DNA of 12,987 nucleotides from Chrysiogenia bacterium. Its GTDB lineage: Bacteria > JAGRBM01. Each line of letters starts with the position of its first letter. Position 1 is the stretch's first letter. The stretch is taken from the NCBI GenBank assembly GCA_020434085.1, contig JAGRBM010000400.1, positions 1 to 12,987 of the forward strand, written 5' to 3'. The notes below the pieces were generated by a model. That model saw nothing but the letters and a program-made list of their open reading frames with translations. It was not told where the DNA came from and did no database searches. Below are positions 1 to 6,638 of the stretch, one piece after another. The translations under genes were made by a program, and so were the position numbers.

Positions 1-312
1 ATGCAGGCGGCCGGGCTTCTTTACGATGCCACCTGGCATGCGCTCTTTGTGGGTTTTGTCTTCGGAATGATTTTCGCCCACGCGCCCATTGTTTTTCCGG
101 CCGTACTCCGCGTTCCGGTGCCGATGGCCGGACGCTACTACGTGCATTGGGCGTTGTTGCAGCTCTCGCTGGTCGCCAGGCTGGCGGGGGACCTGCTGGG
201 CGACGCGCAGCTTCGCCGTGTGGGCGGGCTGCTGGGGGCGGCGGCAATCGTGCTCTTTCTGCTCAACACCGCAAGTGCGGCAGTTCTTGAATACAAGAAG
301 CGGCGCGCCTGA
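1..312 (+). CDS. C-terminal part of a polytopic membrane protein (probably 5'-truncated by the window edge)
   Basis: The frame is open from the first base of the window to a TGA at 310-312 and gives 103 residues. The ATG at position 1 is probably an internal methionine, because no upstream sequence or ribosome binding site can be seen. Three hydrophobic segments are visible, at about residues 12-32, 46-62 and 73-93, followed by a basic C-terminal tail (EYKKRRA) that should lie on the cytoplasmic side. The first two segments carry histidines (WHALF, FAHAP, YVHW), and the pattern GFVFGMIFAHAPIVFPAV is reminiscent of uncharacterised bacterial multi-helix membrane proteins. Histidines inside membrane helices can bind haem or metal, but nothing here proves that. 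The gene converges on the SCP2 gene, with 48 nt between the two stops. Function unknown; coding status is fairly sure from the hydrophobic pattern. Confidence 0.6.
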   Translation: MQAAGLLYDATWHALFVGFVFGMIFAHAPIVFPAVLRVPVPMAGRYYVHWALLQLSLVARLAGDLLGDAQLRRVGGLLGAAAIVLFLLNTASAAVLEYKKRRA

Positions 313-328
313 GAGCCAGACGCGCCGC
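300..328. terminator. GC-rich hairpin between convergent genes (possible terminator)
   Basis: GCGGCGCG (300-307) and CGCGCCGC (321-328) form a perfect 8-bp stem with a 13-nt loop. The loop holds the TGA stop of the membrane protein gene. No T-run follows on either strand, so this is not a classic intrinsic terminator. Its place between two convergent stop codons fits a transcription stop or an mRNA-end structure. Confidence 0.3.
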
Positions 329-360
329 CTCGATTGAGCGCAACGCCCGGAGTCCTGAGT

Positions 361-831
361 TCAGGCGCTGGCACGCTCGCCCTGAGTGGAATAGGGCGGT
401 TTTCCTTTCGGCCATTCGGTGAACGCGGCGTTTCCGTAGAGATCGACGAGGACCTTGACCGCCACGGCATGCTGCATGAGAAAGCGCATGTCGCCACGCA
501 CCTTGATCGTGCCGCGAAGCCCCGCGGTGATGGGATCGACCAGCGAGGCCGCGATCCCCTCCCACACCGCCGCGGGTGCGGTAAAGCGGAAATTCAGTCC
601 CTTGCCGTCGTGGCGCATGGACAGTGGGCAGTATTCCTCCACGCGGCCTTTGTCGAGGACGATCAAGTAATAGATTGCCCCGTCGCCCGCGACATACGGG
701 GAGCTGCCGTCGCCCACGACCTCAAAGGTCGCGACGATCCGCTGCTGCGGCGCGAGTCTTTGCATCTCCTCGCACTCGTTCACCATTTTCTTCATGTCGC
801 CATACCAGTCTTCTGAGTAGATGACCGACAT
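361..831 (-). CDS. SCP2-like sterol/lipid carrier domain protein (soluble)
   Basis: This 156-residue protein probably binds a hydrophobic lipid or acyl-CoA in the cytoplasm, as SCP2-fold proteins do. The start at 831 is chosen because AAAGGAGGTG lies just upstream with good spacing; the frame is open further upstream, but that part overlaps the previous gene and reads as low-complexity arginine-rich sequence. After a helical N-terminus (residues 1-28), the stretch around residues 32-145 shows SCP2-like order. A strand region (IVATFEVVGDG) and YYLIVLDKGRVEEYCPLS come first. Then come a small-residue helix (VWEGIAASLVDPITAGLRG) and the IKVRGDMRFLMQHAVAVKVL tail typical of SCP2 domains. It is last in the minus-strand operon, 17 nt after a second SCP2-like gene, so the two may share a ligand. 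Family assignment is from pattern alone. Confidence 0.7.
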   Translation of the reverse strand: MSVIYSEDWYGDMKKMVNECEEMQRLAPQQRIVATFEVVGDGSSPYVAGDGAIYYLIVLDKGRVEEYCPLSMRHDGKGLNFRFTAPAAVWEGIAASLVDPITAGLRGTIKVRGDMRFLMQHAVAVKVLVDLYGNAAFTEWPKGKPPYSTQGERASA

Positions 832-848
832 CGGTACACCTCCTTTTG

Positions 849-1406
849 TTACATCAGTTGATCGAGATACCACCAGGACCCGCCGGCCGCGGCAGCCGCT
901 CCGGCACCGATGGCGACCCACTTCCAGGTGGCCATTGGCTGGGTTTCCCGCAGTTCCTCGGGGATTTGCATGAAACGAAGCACCCCTACCAGGAAGGGAG
1001 CATCGCGAAGCGAAAAGCGAACTTTCATCTTTCTCTTGAACAGCAGCGCGAAGGGGCTTTCCTCGCCGGTGGTCAGATGAGCCACGGAAATGAAATCCGT
1101 TGTCATCGCCGGTGCGTTGTCGTCTTCAAGGCTGCTGTCGAGCAGGTGAATTCTCTCACCCGAGAAAATCATGCGCACGCACACGGCCTCGTCCTCGGCG
1201 GCGCGGAAGACCACTTCGCCGCAAAGCCCGCGGGCCTGGCTCACCTTGCGGGGAAACTCCGAGACATTCTGGGCCAGATACTGGTGGAGCATGTCCGCCA
1301 GTCCGCTGGCATCGTCCGGATTGGCAAGTGTCACCGGGTAGTCGCCCGAATCGACGGCAACATCGACGGCGGTGTAGTCGCGTGTTTCTAAATCTGATCC
1401 CACCAT
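849..1406 (-). CDS. SCP2-like protein with C-terminal membrane anchor
   Basis: The product has 185 residues. Residues about 60-148 resemble an SCP2 sterol-carrier domain: a charged strand region (EVVFRAAEDEAVCVRMIFSG), then PAMTTDFISVAHLTTGEESP, then a basic KRKMKVRFS strand and the closing helix DAPFLVGVLRFM. A single hydrophobic, glycine/alanine-rich segment at about 161-181 (start WKWVAIGAGA, end SWWYL) lies four residues from the C-terminus, so the protein is probably tail-anchored to the inner membrane with the lipid-binding part in the cytoplasm. The ATG at 1406 overlaps the end of the upstream FAD oxidoreductase gene by 19 nt, which suggests translational coupling; a GTG at 1403 is an alternative start. 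A lipid-holding role at the membrane, handing substrate to or from the adjacent oxidoreductases, is inference. The SCP2 match is weaker than for the downstream gene. Confidence 0.65.
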   Translation of the reverse strand: MVGSDLETRDYTAVDVAVDSGDYPVTLANPDDASGLADMLHQYLAQNVSEFPRKVSQARGLCGEVVFRAAEDEAVCVRMIFSGERIHLLDSSLEDDNAPAMTTDFISVAHLTTGEESPFALLFKRKMKVRFSLRDAPFLVGVLRFMQIPEELRETQPMATWKWVAIGAGAAAAAGGSWWYLDQLM

Positions 1407-2989
1407 TTATCCATTCCCATGTCGTCGGCGATTGTGTTCAGACAGTTATACGCCGGGGCAAAGGTGATGTAGCCGTGCGGATGTTGCGATGCGCCGCACA
1501 TGTAGAGCCCCTCAATGGGACTGCGGTAATAGGCGAGCTCGTCGGTGGGACGGTGTTCCAGCAGGTTGCCCGGATCGATCTTGCCCACCATCCAGTCGCC
1601 GAACCGGTAGTTGATCATCTTGCGGCTGATATCGAGCGGCGTCTCGGTAACCCACTTGCGGATGAGTCCTTCATCCATGTTGGTGCACACGCTCCGCCAT
1701 TTCTCGATGCAGTGCTGGCCGTAGATCTGCTTGCGCTGTTCCCAGGCGCCGGCGCCGCCGGCATCTACCTCGTAGGGGACAAAGGCACGGATCAGGCCGG
1801 TGGCCTTTCCTTCGGGCGCATCGGTGGGGTCGTAGAGCGAGTTAACCGCGACATTGAGGGAGGGGTCTTCAGGCAGAATTCCGTGACGGATCTGGTTGAA
1901 CTCGGCGATCATGCCGTCGAGTGATTCGTAGCCGATGTTCAGAATCCAGGCCCGGTCGATGTCGGGATCGAAGGCTGCCGCTTTGTATTTGGGAAAACCG
2001 TTCATGGACAGGTGCACGTTAAAGAGCGTGGCATCCTGATACTGGACATTGTGTACTGCCTGAATCGTCTTGCGTGGCAGGTGCTCGGGGCCGATCATCT
2101 TCTCGAAAGTCTGGTTGGCATCGATGCTGGAGCACACGAGCTTGTTGGCGCGAACGATCCCGTCGGGGGTGCGCACGCCCACGGCTTTGCCGTTCTCGAC
2201 GATGATTTCCTCGACCGGCACCTGGGGAAACACGCGCCCGCCGTTCTTGACGATAACCCGCATGAGGGTGTGCGCCAGCCTGTGGGAGCCGCCCTTGCAC
2301 AGGTGCCAGTTCGAGATCTTTCCAAGGAGCACCGGGTAACTGACGGCCAGCCCCTTGATGTCGGGCTGGTAGGCGCAGATCGCCGCGTGGAAGGCGAGCA
2401 TCGCCTTGATGCGCTCGTTCTCGAAGTGCTTGTTGAGGAAGTCCGCTACTGACATGCTGCGGAGCTTGGCCTCGAGGAACTCGGAGCGGTCCTCGACGCC
2501 CCACGCGGCCAGTGCCTTGGTGATGTCGTTCAAGGCGATGGGCGGCGCGAACATCAGGGTGCGGACCATCAGGTCCAGATAACCATGGACTTCCTCGAAC
2601 AGGCGCAGCCATGTCTCGGCATCCTTCTTCGAGAATCTCGCGAAGCTCTCGTAGGTCTTCTGCATATCCCGGTGGACGGTGATTGCCGTGCCGTCGGAGA
2701 AGATGCTTCCCATCTGCACCTCGGGCTGGGCGTAGTCCACGCCGTTGTCGAGCAACTTGAGATCGTCGTAGACCGGCGAGAGGCCCACCAGGGAGTGATA
2801 GTTGGAGTGGAGGTTGTGGAGGAAATTTGGTTCGGTGACTTCTTCGGTGCACAAGCCGCCGCCTTCTTCGGTGCGGCGCTCAAGCACAGCGACGCTCATC
2901 CCGCACTTGAGCAGGTAGGCGGCGAGCGCCATGCCGTTGTGGCCCGCGCCGATGACGATGGCATCGTATCCCTGGTCGAACATTCCCAT
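1388..2989 (-). CDS. FAD-dependent oxidoreductase, phytoene dehydrogenase/PYROXD2-like (A)
   Basis: A 533-residue flavoprotein. The N-terminus has a Rossmann FAD-binding motif, YDAIVIGAGHNG (G14-x-G16-x-x-G19), with the acidic residue E37 at the end of strand 2 (VAVLERR), followed by the EEGGG segment seen in phytoene-desaturase relatives. The C-terminal FAD-contact segment reads GLYMCGASQHPHGYITFAPAYN, a divergent version of the usual GLYLCG-THPGGGVTG-PGYN. Members of this superfamily desaturate or oxidise hydrophobic isoprenoids and related lipids. The start at 2989 is chosen because AAAGGA lies 6 nt upstream; the longer frame to 3127 would overlap the previous gene. ATG 2983 is possible but less well spaced. 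It follows its paralogue by 13 nt and overlaps the downstream SCP2-like gene, so all are probably one transcript. Substrate unknown. Confidence 0.87.
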   Translation of the reverse strand: MGMFDQGYDAIVIGAGHNGMALAAYLLKCGMSVAVLERRTEEGGGLCTEEVTEPNFLHNLHSNYHSLVGLSPVYDDLKLLDNGVDYAQPEVQMGSIFSDGTAITVHRDMQKTYESFARFSKKDAETWLRLFEEVHGYLDLMVRTLMFAPPIALNDITKALAAWGVEDRSEFLEAKLRSMSVADFLNKHFENERIKAMLAFHAAICAYQPDIKGLAVSYPVLLGKISNWHLCKGGSHRLAHTLMRVIVKNGGRVFPQVPVEEIIVENGKAVGVRTPDGIVRANKLVCSSIDANQTFEKMIGPEHLPRKTIQAVHNVQYQDATLFNVHLSMNGFPKYKAAAFDPDIDRAWILNIGYESLDGMIAEFNQIRHGILPEDPSLNVAVNSLYDPTDAPEGKATGLIRAFVPYEVDAGGAGAWEQRKQIYGQHCIEKWRSVCTNMDEGLIRKWVTETPLDISRKMINYRFGDWMVGKIDPGNLLEHRPTDELAYYRSPIEGLYMCGASQHPHGYITFAPAYNCLNTIADDMGMDKWWDQI

Positions 2990-3002
2990 GACGCGCGTCC
3001 TT

Positions 3003-4631
3003 TCAGTACATCCGGCCGGGCTTTTGCCAGACCGGCTTGTAGCCAAAGTCCTCACAGAGGATCTTGAAGCAGTTGTAACCCGGGCCCGCCGTGACGCCGC
3101 CGCCGGGGTGGCAGCAGCTTGCGGCAAGGTAGAGTCCCGGGATCTCGGTGGAGTAGCGCGAAGCGCCCGCGAAGGGGCGAAGCGCGTTGAGCTGGTCGAT
3201 GCTCATGGCGCCGTGCCCGAAATCGCCTTCGCGCATCCGCATCCCGCGCTCCTGATCGAGCGGGGTGTGCAGATACTCGGCAATCACATTGCTGCGATTC
3301 ATGTTGGGCGCGAACTTTTCGTAGAGATCGAGGAATCGCCAGTTGTAGGTCTCGCGAATCTCTTCCCACTCGGCTTCGCTGAGCGCGCTGGCACGGGGGA
3401 AGAAATACCAGCCGGTCAGGTTGTGCTTGCCCGGAGGGGCCTGCGTCTTGTCCCAGATGGAGTTGATCCACACGCCGGCTCCCGGAAGCTCGGGGATGCG
3501 GTCGATATGCCCTGCACGGCAATAGTCGAGGACTTCCTCTGCCGAGTCGTAGCCGACGACCTGATACCAGGCCTTGTTGATGTTCGGGTCGCGAGCGGCC
3601 GACTTGTAATCAGGGGCCTCGTGCAGCGCGAGCGCCACGGATCCCAGCACCTGATCGGGACCGTCCTTGAAGTTCTTCGAGCGGCGCACGTAGTAGTCGG
3701 AGAGCTTGTCCTCGCCGACGAGATCCAGGAAGGTATCTTTGACGCCGATGCCGCTGACCACGGCCTGGCGGGCCATGTATTTCTTGCCGTCCACGAGCTC
3801 GACGCCCACGGCTTTGCCGCCCTCGACAATGATCTTCTTGACGCGAGAGCCCTCGCGCATGGTGGCGCCTTCCTTGAGGCACGCGGTGACCATGGCGCCG
3901 TTGAGGCGGTGCGTTCCGCCCACCATCATGCGCCAGGTGCCCGGCATGAACAGGCACGCGAAAACGAAGATGCCGCCCATGCCCGGCCACTCAAGCGGGG
4001 GGCCGCAAAACTCGATCGCCACGCGGTAGAACAGGGCACGAATCTCGTCGGTCTCAAAAAGCTCGTCGATGCAGTCGCGGATGGACTTGTAGGCCATCTC
4101 TTCATCGAGCCCGAACTGCTTCATCAGCACCGACCAGGCGGCATAGGGCGGAGGAATCTCCTTCTTGTAGTTGAACTTCGGGGGTGGGGTGTACATGCCC
4201 ATGGCCATCAGCGGCTCGAAGAGATTGGCCTTGGTCTTGAGGGCACGCCAGGTTTCGGCGTCCTTCTTTGAGTAGACCGCAAAGTTCTTGCAGGTCTCTT
4301 CGATCATGTCATTGCGATAAATGATGACCGGTGGCCGGCCGTCGCTGAAGGCGATGCCGGCCTGCGCCTCGGGATAAATCGTCCTTGCGCCCAGACTCTC
4401 CAGCTCGAAGTCGGAGAAGAAGGGCATGATGTGCAGGAACTCCATGAAGTTGGCATGGATGTTGTGGCAGAAGCCCGGGACGGTGTGCTCCATCGTATAG
4501 AGCGCGCCGCCCCACTCGTGTCGTCCCTCAAGGACGCAGACGTCGACACCGGCGCGGGCGAGATAGGCCGCGCACGTGAGCGCATTGTGCCCGCCGCCGA
4601 CAATGACGACATCAAATTCTGTTCTTTCCAT
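3003..4631 (-). CDS. FAD-dependent oxidoreductase, phytoene dehydrogenase/PYROXD2-like (B)
   Basis: A 542-residue paralogue of the next gene and the first gene of the operon. The N-terminal Rossmann motif is FDVVIVGGGHNAL (G12-x-G14, third glycine replaced by A17), with E35 ending strand 2 (VCVLEGRHEWGGA). The C-terminal FAD segment, GLYLAASCCHPGGGVTAGPG followed by YNCFKIL, is close to the family consensus. TPLDQERGMRMREGDFGHGAMSI shortly before it fits the PYROXD2-like branch. The start at 4631 is preceded by GGAGGTG with 8 nt spacing; the longer frame to 4667 has no better site. Within the family this could be a desaturase, saturase or ring-oxidising enzyme, using FAD and probably a quinone or oxygen rather than NAD(P)H, but that is not visible here. 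A heterodimer with oxidoreductase A is plausible, since tandem pairs are known for carotenoid-type enzymes. Confidence 0.88.
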   Translation of the reverse strand: MERTEFDVVIVGGGHNALTCAAYLARAGVDVCVLEGRHEWGGALYTMEHTVPGFCHNIHANFMEFLHIMPFFSDFELESLGARTIYPEAQAGIAFSDGRPPVIIYRNDMIEETCKNFAVYSKKDAETWRALKTKANLFEPLMAMGMYTPPPKFNYKKEIPPPYAAWSVLMKQFGLDEEMAYKSIRDCIDELFETDEIRALFYRVAIEFCGPPLEWPGMGGIFVFACLFMPGTWRMMVGGTHRLNGAMVTACLKEGATMREGSRVKKIIVEGGKAVGVELVDGKKYMARQAVVSGIGVKDTFLDLVGEDKLSDYYVRRSKNFKDGPDQVLGSVALALHEAPDYKSAARDPNINKAWYQVVGYDSAEEVLDYCRAGHIDRIPELPGAGVWINSIWDKTQAPPGKHNLTGWYFFPRASALSEAEWEEIRETYNWRFLDLYEKFAPNMNRSNVIAEYLHTPLDQERGMRMREGDFGHGAMSIDQLNALRPFAGASRYSTEIPGLYLAASCCHPGGGVTAGPGYNCFKILCEDFGYKPVWQKPGRMY

Positions 4632-4714
4632 GTGCGAAGCACCTCCGCTGTTGGGACCGGGGCGCAAATGCCCGGTTTGCAGGCTGAATGCTCATGGAGG
4701 GTGTCGATTGGGAA

Positions 4715-4738
4715 CATGCCGGTGGGTGAAACGGCATG
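4715..4738. repeat. Inverted repeat CATGCCG-N10-CGGCATG
   Basis: A perfect 7-bp inverted repeat (4715-4721 and 4732-4738) with a 10-nt spacer, 84 nt upstream of the start of FAD oxidoreductase B. It could be an operator for a dimeric regulator or a stem in the mRNA leader. No second copy was noticed in the window, so its role is open. Confidence 0.4.
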
Positions 4739-4797
4739 CGCTGGTTTGGATGAAACTGGTGCTACCGCCTGTTGCGTCCTCCTTGCCGGAATTCTTG

Positions 4798-4824
4798 CCC
4801 ACGGGGCTTGTCTGCCCCCGTGGG
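4798..4824 (-). terminator. Strong hairpin downstream of the acyl-CoA synthetase operon
   Basis: CCCACGGGG (4798-4806) and CCCCGTGGG (4816-4824) form a perfect 9-bp, mostly G-C stem with a 9-nt loop. It lies about 250 nt after the stop of the minus-strand synthetase gene and about 165 nt before the next minus-strand gene. No U-run follows, so a Rho-dependent or leader-folding role is as likely as intrinsic termination. Confidence 0.35.
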
Positions 4825-5011
4825 TGAAAATATGGTGACACGGGCGTCATTTTTGGGAGTATGATCTGGCTCAGGGTGGTAAGTGTCGCGATCAAACCCG
4901 GGTGGAATCTTGCCGGTCAGGTGTTTGATGCGATGTTGATGCTCTTAAATCGGCTTCCCTTCGAGTCTCGACGTCCACCGGATTCCCTCAAAGCCGCAAA
5001 TAGTGCCCGAT

Positions 5012-5034
5012 TTCGAGTCCCGTCCGTTCCGCCA
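5012..5034 (+). other. tRNA 3'-end-like fragment (T-loop to CCA)
   Basis: TTCGAGT (5012-5018) is followed by CCCGT (5019-5023), CCGTTCC (5024-5030), G and CCA (5032-5034). This is the order of a tRNA T-loop, 3' T-stem, 3' acceptor strand, discriminator and encoded CCA. The matching 5' parts are absent: the bases before TTCGAGT (CCGAT) do not form the T-stem, and no GGAACGG-like acceptor strand lies 70-95 nt upstream. It is therefore at most a remnant, such as the scar of a tRNA-targeted insertion, or chance similarity. Confidence 0.3.
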
Positions 5035-5075
5035 CGTTCTTCTCAAGAAGGAGCCTGTCGTAGCGGCAACGCTCG

Positions 5076-6617
5076 TTAGATGATCCTGCTGCTCCTGTCG
5101 CCCCAGTAACGATCCTTGAGCAGGCGTTTGTAGAGCTTTCCTGTCGGATGTCGCGGGAGCTCGGGCTCGAAGTCTATTGAGCGCGGGCATTTTACGTCCG
5201 CGATGCGCTCGCGGCAGAAGTCGATGAGTTCCCGGGCGAGTTCCGGGCCGGCAAGGCTCATGTCTTCGAGCTGGACCACCGCTTTGACCTCTTCGCCAAA
5301 CTCTTCATTCGGCACGCCGATGACGGCGGCATCGGCGACCTTGGGATGCATGATCAGGGCGTTTTCAGTCTCCTGGGGATAGATGTTGACCCCGCCGGAG
5401 ATGATCATGTGTGCCTTGCGATCGGTGAGGTAGAGCCAGCCCTCTTCATCCACATAGCCCACGTCGCCGATGGTGCTGTAGCCCTGCGGGCTTCTTGATC
5501 CGGCCGTCTTGTCCGGGTCGTTGTGATACTTGAACTTCGCCGGGCTCTCGAAATAGATCGTCCCTTCCTGCCCCGCCGGGACCTCGTTGAACTCCTCGTC
5601 CAGGATTCGGAGCTTGGCGTTGATGGGACGTCCTACCGAACCCTTGTGGGCAAGCCATTCCTCGGAATTGATGACGCAGAGTCCATTGCCCTCGCTTCCA
5701 CCGTAGTATTCGTAGATGATCCGGCCCCACCATTCGATCATCGCTTCCTTAACGGGAATCGGGCACGGAGCGGCGGCATGGACGGCCATCTCCATGCTGG
5801 AGACATTGATGGCGTCGCGTTGTTCCCGGGGGAGTTTGAGCATGCGAACGAACATGGTGGGAACCCATTGGCTGTGGGTTACCTTGTATTTTTCGATCAC
5901 CTTGAGGGATTCGAGTGCATCGAAGTGTTCCATGATCAACACGGTGGCCCCGAGTCGCAGTGCCGCCATGGTGAAGCCAAAGGGCGCGCCGTGATACATG
6001 GGAGCAGGAGAGAGAAAAATGCTGTCTTCGTTTACCTTGTAGACGCCGCCCACGATCTTCATGATTCCCGTGGGTTTTGTAAGCGGTTTGTCCGGCAGGG
6101 GGAGCTTCACGCCCTTGGGATGGCCGGTCGTTCCCGAGGAGTAGAGCATGGAGTTGCCCTCGAGTTCGTTCTCCGGCGGCGTGCTCGGCTGGGCGGCAAG
6201 CGCATCTTCCCAGGATTCGTAGCCCGGGCTCGGCTTGCCCACCATGTAGCGCGCAACCAGGTTCGGACACTTTCCGGCCAGAGCCTCGGCGATCTTGCTC
6301 TTCACTTCTGAGGTGATAAAGACCTTCGCCTCACAGTCTTCGATGATGTATTCGACTTCCGGCGGAGTCAGGCGCGAGCTGATGGGCGTGTAGTAAAGGC
6401 CCGCGCGCTGTGCGGCCCATGCGACGATCAGGAATTCGGCGTTGTTCTCCATGCACAGGGCGATGTGGTCACCACGTTGGAGACCGAGCGAATGAAACAG
6501 GTTTGCCCCCTGGTTGGAGCGCTCGGCCAGTTCGCCGAAGGTCACAACACGGCCGCTGCCTGTCAGGATGTAGGCGGGTTTGTCTGGATTCTTCTTCGCA
6601 TGGATTTCGGGATTCAT
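5076..6617 (-). CDS. AMP-forming acyl-CoA synthetase (FadD-type)
   Basis: A 513-residue adenylate-forming ligase that should activate a carboxylic acid to its CoA thioester with ATP and CoA in the cytoplasm. Core motifs are all present: the phosphate-binding loop YSSGTTGHPKG (residues 159-169), the YYGGSEG motif (304-310), GDVGYVDEEGWLYLTDR with the ribose-binding aspartate (384-400), ISGGVNIYPQETE (407-418) and the catalytic C-terminal lysine K494 in HPTGKLYK. Length and N-terminus (PEIHAKKNPDKPA) fit short FadD proteins such as FadD4-like ligases. The ATG at 6617 follows AGGAG with 6 nt spacing and lies 21 nt after the fused acyl-CoA dehydrogenase, so the two are co-transcribed and probably act in successive steps. 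Chain length or ring specificity cannot be read from the sequence. Confidence 0.92.
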   Translation of the reverse strand: MNPEIHAKKNPDKPAYILTGSGRVVTFGELAERSNQGANLFHSLGLQRGDHIALCMENNAEFLIVAWAAQRAGLYYTPISSRLTPPEVEYIIEDCEAKVFITSEVKSKIAEALAGKCPNLVARYMVGKPSPGYESWEDALAAQPSTPPENELEGNSMLYSSGTTGHPKGVKLPLPDKPLTKPTGIMKIVGGVYKVNEDSIFLSPAPMYHGAPFGFTMAALRLGATVLIMEHFDALESLKVIEKYKVTHSQWVPTMFVRMLKLPREQRDAINVSSMEMAVHAAAPCPIPVKEAMIEWWGRIIYEYYGGSEGNGLCVINSEEWLAHKGSVGRPINAKLRILDEEFNEVPAGQEGTIYFESPAKFKYHNDPDKTAGSRSPQGYSTIGDVGYVDEEGWLYLTDRKAHMIISGGVNIYPQETENALIMHPKVADAAVIGVPNEEFGEEVKAVVQLEDMSLAGPELARELIDFCRERIADVKCPRSIDFEPELPRHPTGKLYKRLLKDRYWGDRSSRII

Positions 6618-6638
6618 GGGTTACTCCTGACGATGCGG

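Larger units (their letters stand above)
4632..5075. other. 444-nt non-coding region between two minus-strand operons
   Basis: No convincing gene is seen; the short open frames here have no good ribosome binding sites and read as arginine/proline-rich or shadow sequence. The stretch should hold the end of the acyl-CoA synthetase transcript and the leader or promoter of the oxidoreductase/SCP2 operon. I could not identify a convincing -35/-10 pair on the minus strand. What stands out is a set of inverted repeats (4656-4661 with 4671-4676; 4715-4738; 4798-4824) and a tRNA-3'-end-like sequence at 5012-5034. A TATGAT core at 4860-4865 resembles part of the operator found elsewhere but is too degenerate to call. 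Confidence 0.6.

Noticed and set aside
138-565. Minus-strand open frames opposite the membrane protein and extending past the SCP2 gene end
   Set aside because: They are arginine/serine-rich shadows of the plus-strand membrane gene and the SCP2 gene, with no ribosome binding sites.
2931-4271. Long plus-strand open frame (446 codons) opposite both FAD oxidoreductases
   Set aside because: It is antisense to two clear flavoprotein genes with recognisable motifs. Its translation is low in known motifs and rich in Ala/Val/His, as expected for an antisense frame in GC-rich DNA.
4855-4868. Possible third copy of the GntR operator (TATGAT core at 4860-4865)
   Set aside because: Only the central TATGAT is shared; both half-sites are lost, so it could be chance.
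4861-5079. Possible 72-residue plus-strand protein in the non-coding region
   Set aside because: No ribosome binding site, Arg/Pro/Ser-rich translation and no neighbouring support.
5523-6311. Plus-strand open frame opposite the acyl-CoA synthetase
   Set aside because: Antisense shadow of a well-supported ligase; no family motif.
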